Of a stretch of DNA of 14,761 nt, positions 13,817 through 14,761 are shown piece after piece. The stretch's first letter is position 1, and every line of letters begins with the position of its first letter. Source of the stretch: Alkalihalobacillus alcalophilus ATCC 27647 = CGMCC 1.3604. GTDB taxonomy: Bacteria; Bacillota; Bacilli; Bacillales; Bacillaceae_D. A model generated the notes under the pieces. That model did not search any database and was not told the DNA's origin. It was given only the letters and a program-made list of their open reading frames with translations. The position numbers and the translations under genes are program-made. The DNA is taken from contig NZ_ALPT02000095.1 in assembly GCF_000292245.2 (NCBI RefSeq), positions 1 to 14,761 of the forward strand. Direction: 5' to 3'.

Positions 13817-14614
13817 TTATTCTTCATTACGGATCCACTCATTAATAAGCTCGTCCATTAGTCCACTTTCAATCATTTCATTTAATTTTTCATTAAACTC
13901 TTCTACTAATTCACTATCTTTGTTAAAAGCAATAGCATAACCTGTTTCCCCTTCAGTAACCACTTCAAACGAGGTGAATGTTTGCTGTTGCTTAAGATGC
14001 CCCTCTGCAACTGAATCTTCCATTAAAATCGCGTCAATTCGACCAGAGAGCAGTTCTTGTACAATTTCAGGAATTCGATTTAGTTGCATAACTTCAAAAC
14101 CATATTCCTCAGAAAGCTCATCAGCCGCTTCTTCTTGAATCGAACCTAACTGAACTCCAACAGTTTTTCCTACTAAATCTTCTAAAGTTTCAATCCCGGA
14201 ATCTTCTTGTATAACCATTAAGTTATGAGCATCATAATAATTATCTGAGAAATCAAGGTTTTCTTTACGCTCTTCTGTCGGCGTCATTGCTGATAATACA
14301 AAGTCTACGCGACCGTTCTGTAAGGCTGGTGGTAATGAATTAAAATCCATATCTTCAATTTTTAAATCATAACCTAGTTCTGAAGTAATATGTTTAGCAA
14401 TATCAATATCAAAACCTATAATTTCATCAGAAGTGATGTCCACCGATTCAAATGGTGGATAATCAGCAGACGTTCCCATAACTAATGTCTCTGCTTCTGG
14501 AGTATCACCTGATGTTTCATCATTATTATTATCATCTGCTGTTCCACATGCTGCTAATAACCCTAAAGAAAGGACTGCTGTAAATCCTAAAGTTGACCAT
14601 TTAAATCTTTTCAT
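13817..14614 (-). CDS. artP: Amino-acid ABC transporter substrate-binding lipoprotein (arginine type)
   Basis: A 265-residue family 3 solute-binding protein. The start at ATG 14614 (GGAGG about 9 nt upstream) gives a lipoprotein signal MKRFKWSTLGFTAVLSLGLL ending in the lipobox LAAC with Cys23 as lipidation site. An acidic Asn/Asp/Glu/Thr-rich linker follows (about 24-42), then two lobes with typical motifs SADYPPFE, GFDIDIAKHI, LSAMTPTEERKENLDFSD, and GVQLGSIQEE. It captures an amino acid outside the membrane and delivers it to the permease. Arginine is inferred from gene order (artP-artQ-artR before yqjA, as in B. subtilis yqiXYZ-yqjA); histidine, lysine or glutamine cannot be excluded. The marked acidity fits an alkaliphile. 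A 23-codon upstream extension of the ORF has no ribosome binding site and would bury the signal peptide. Confidence 0.92.
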   Translation of the reverse strand: MKRFKWSTLGFTAVLSLGLLAACGTADDNNNDETSGDTPEAETLVMGTSADYPPFESVDITSDEIIGFDIDIAKHITSELGYDLKIEDMDFNSLPPALQNGRVDFVLSAMTPTEERKENLDFSDNYYDAHNLMVIQEDSGIETLEDLVGKTVGVQLGSIQEEAADELSEEYGFEVMQLNRIPEIVQELLSGRIDAILMEDSVAEGHLKQQQTFTSFEVVTEGETGYAIAFNKDSELVEEFNEKLNEMIESGLMDELINEWIRNEE

Positions 14615-14650
14615 TTTTCCTGCCTCCACTAATTCAATTATATAATAAAA

Positions 14651-14747
14651 TAAATATTTATACTCACTAATGCATAATAACACATTAATATTTTAATTTA
14701 AACTACTTTTTCAAAAAATGATTTCCAAAAATAATATTTAGAAAATT
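14651..14747 (-). promoter_or_regulatory. artPQR upstream region with weak promoter and operator-like sites
   Basis: A possible promoter reads TTTAAA (14702-14697), 17 nt, TATTAT (14679-14674). Overlapping its predicted start, 14668-14651 reads AGTGAGTATAAATATTTA, whose left half resembles an arginine repressor (ArgR/AhrC) half-site. Further upstream, 14747-14733 reads AATTTTCTAAATATT, 13 of 15 positions of the CodY box AATTTTCWGAAAATT. The region is so AT-rich that both matches may be chance. Confidence 0.3.
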
Positions 14748-14761
14748 AAATTTATTATACC

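Noticed and set aside
14615..14761. Riboswitch or T-box leader before artP
   Set aside because: No T-box motif, no conserved riboswitch core and no terminator/antiterminator pair can be seen in the 147 nt available.

Overview
The window looks like AT-rich chromosomal DNA of a low-GC Bacillaceae bacterium, plausibly an alkaliphilic or halotolerant relative of Bacillus. The evidence is AGGAGG-type ribosome binding sites, frequent TTG and GTG starts, protein resemblance to Bacillus subtilis families, and a gene order (artP-artQ-artR-yqjA ... yqjE ... yqjH) that recalls the yqi/yqj region of B. subtilis. The acidic Asp/Glu-rich linker of the exported lipoprotein fits an alkaliphile, but that is inference. 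Almost everything is on the minus strand, so transcription mostly runs from high to low coordinates.

Right part (14761 to 10600): an arginine-type amino-acid ABC transporter operon (binding lipoprotein, permease, ATPase) ends at a terminator. It is followed by a yqjA-like membrane protein and a small exported L,D-transpeptidase, probably one operon with its own sigma-A promoter. Middle (10600 to 5433): a 29-residue membrane miniprotein resembling Prli42 (plus strand), a tripeptidase T-like M20 peptidase (yqjE), an unrecognised 69-residue plus-strand gene, a Na+/phosphate cotransporter with a PhoU-like tail preceded by an array of PhoP-box-like repeats, and a Y-family DNA polymerase of the YqjH type. 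Most units are separated by clear stem-loop terminators, several of them bidirectional between converging genes.

Left part (5410 to 401) is the most interesting: a compact five-gene flagellar module. In transcription order it encodes a FliK-like/YlqG protein, a free-standing FlhB C-terminal domain (YlqH), a divergent FliS chaperone, a 457-residue flagellin with a large central variable domain, and a YaaR/DUF327 protein. Two sites resembling the motility sigma factor (sigma-D) consensus, TTAA-N15-ACCGATAT and TTAA-N15-GACGATAG, lie before ylqG and before fliS. A strong terminator closes the module. It looks like a self-contained accessory flagellin unit: a secretion switch pair, a chaperone, the filament subunit and a protein of unknown function. 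Just beyond the terminator, at the window edge, is the 5' part of an IS200/IS605-type TnpB gene.

No tRNA, rRNA or CRISPR array was recognised. All functional calls rest on reading the translated sequences and remembered families; no search was run.
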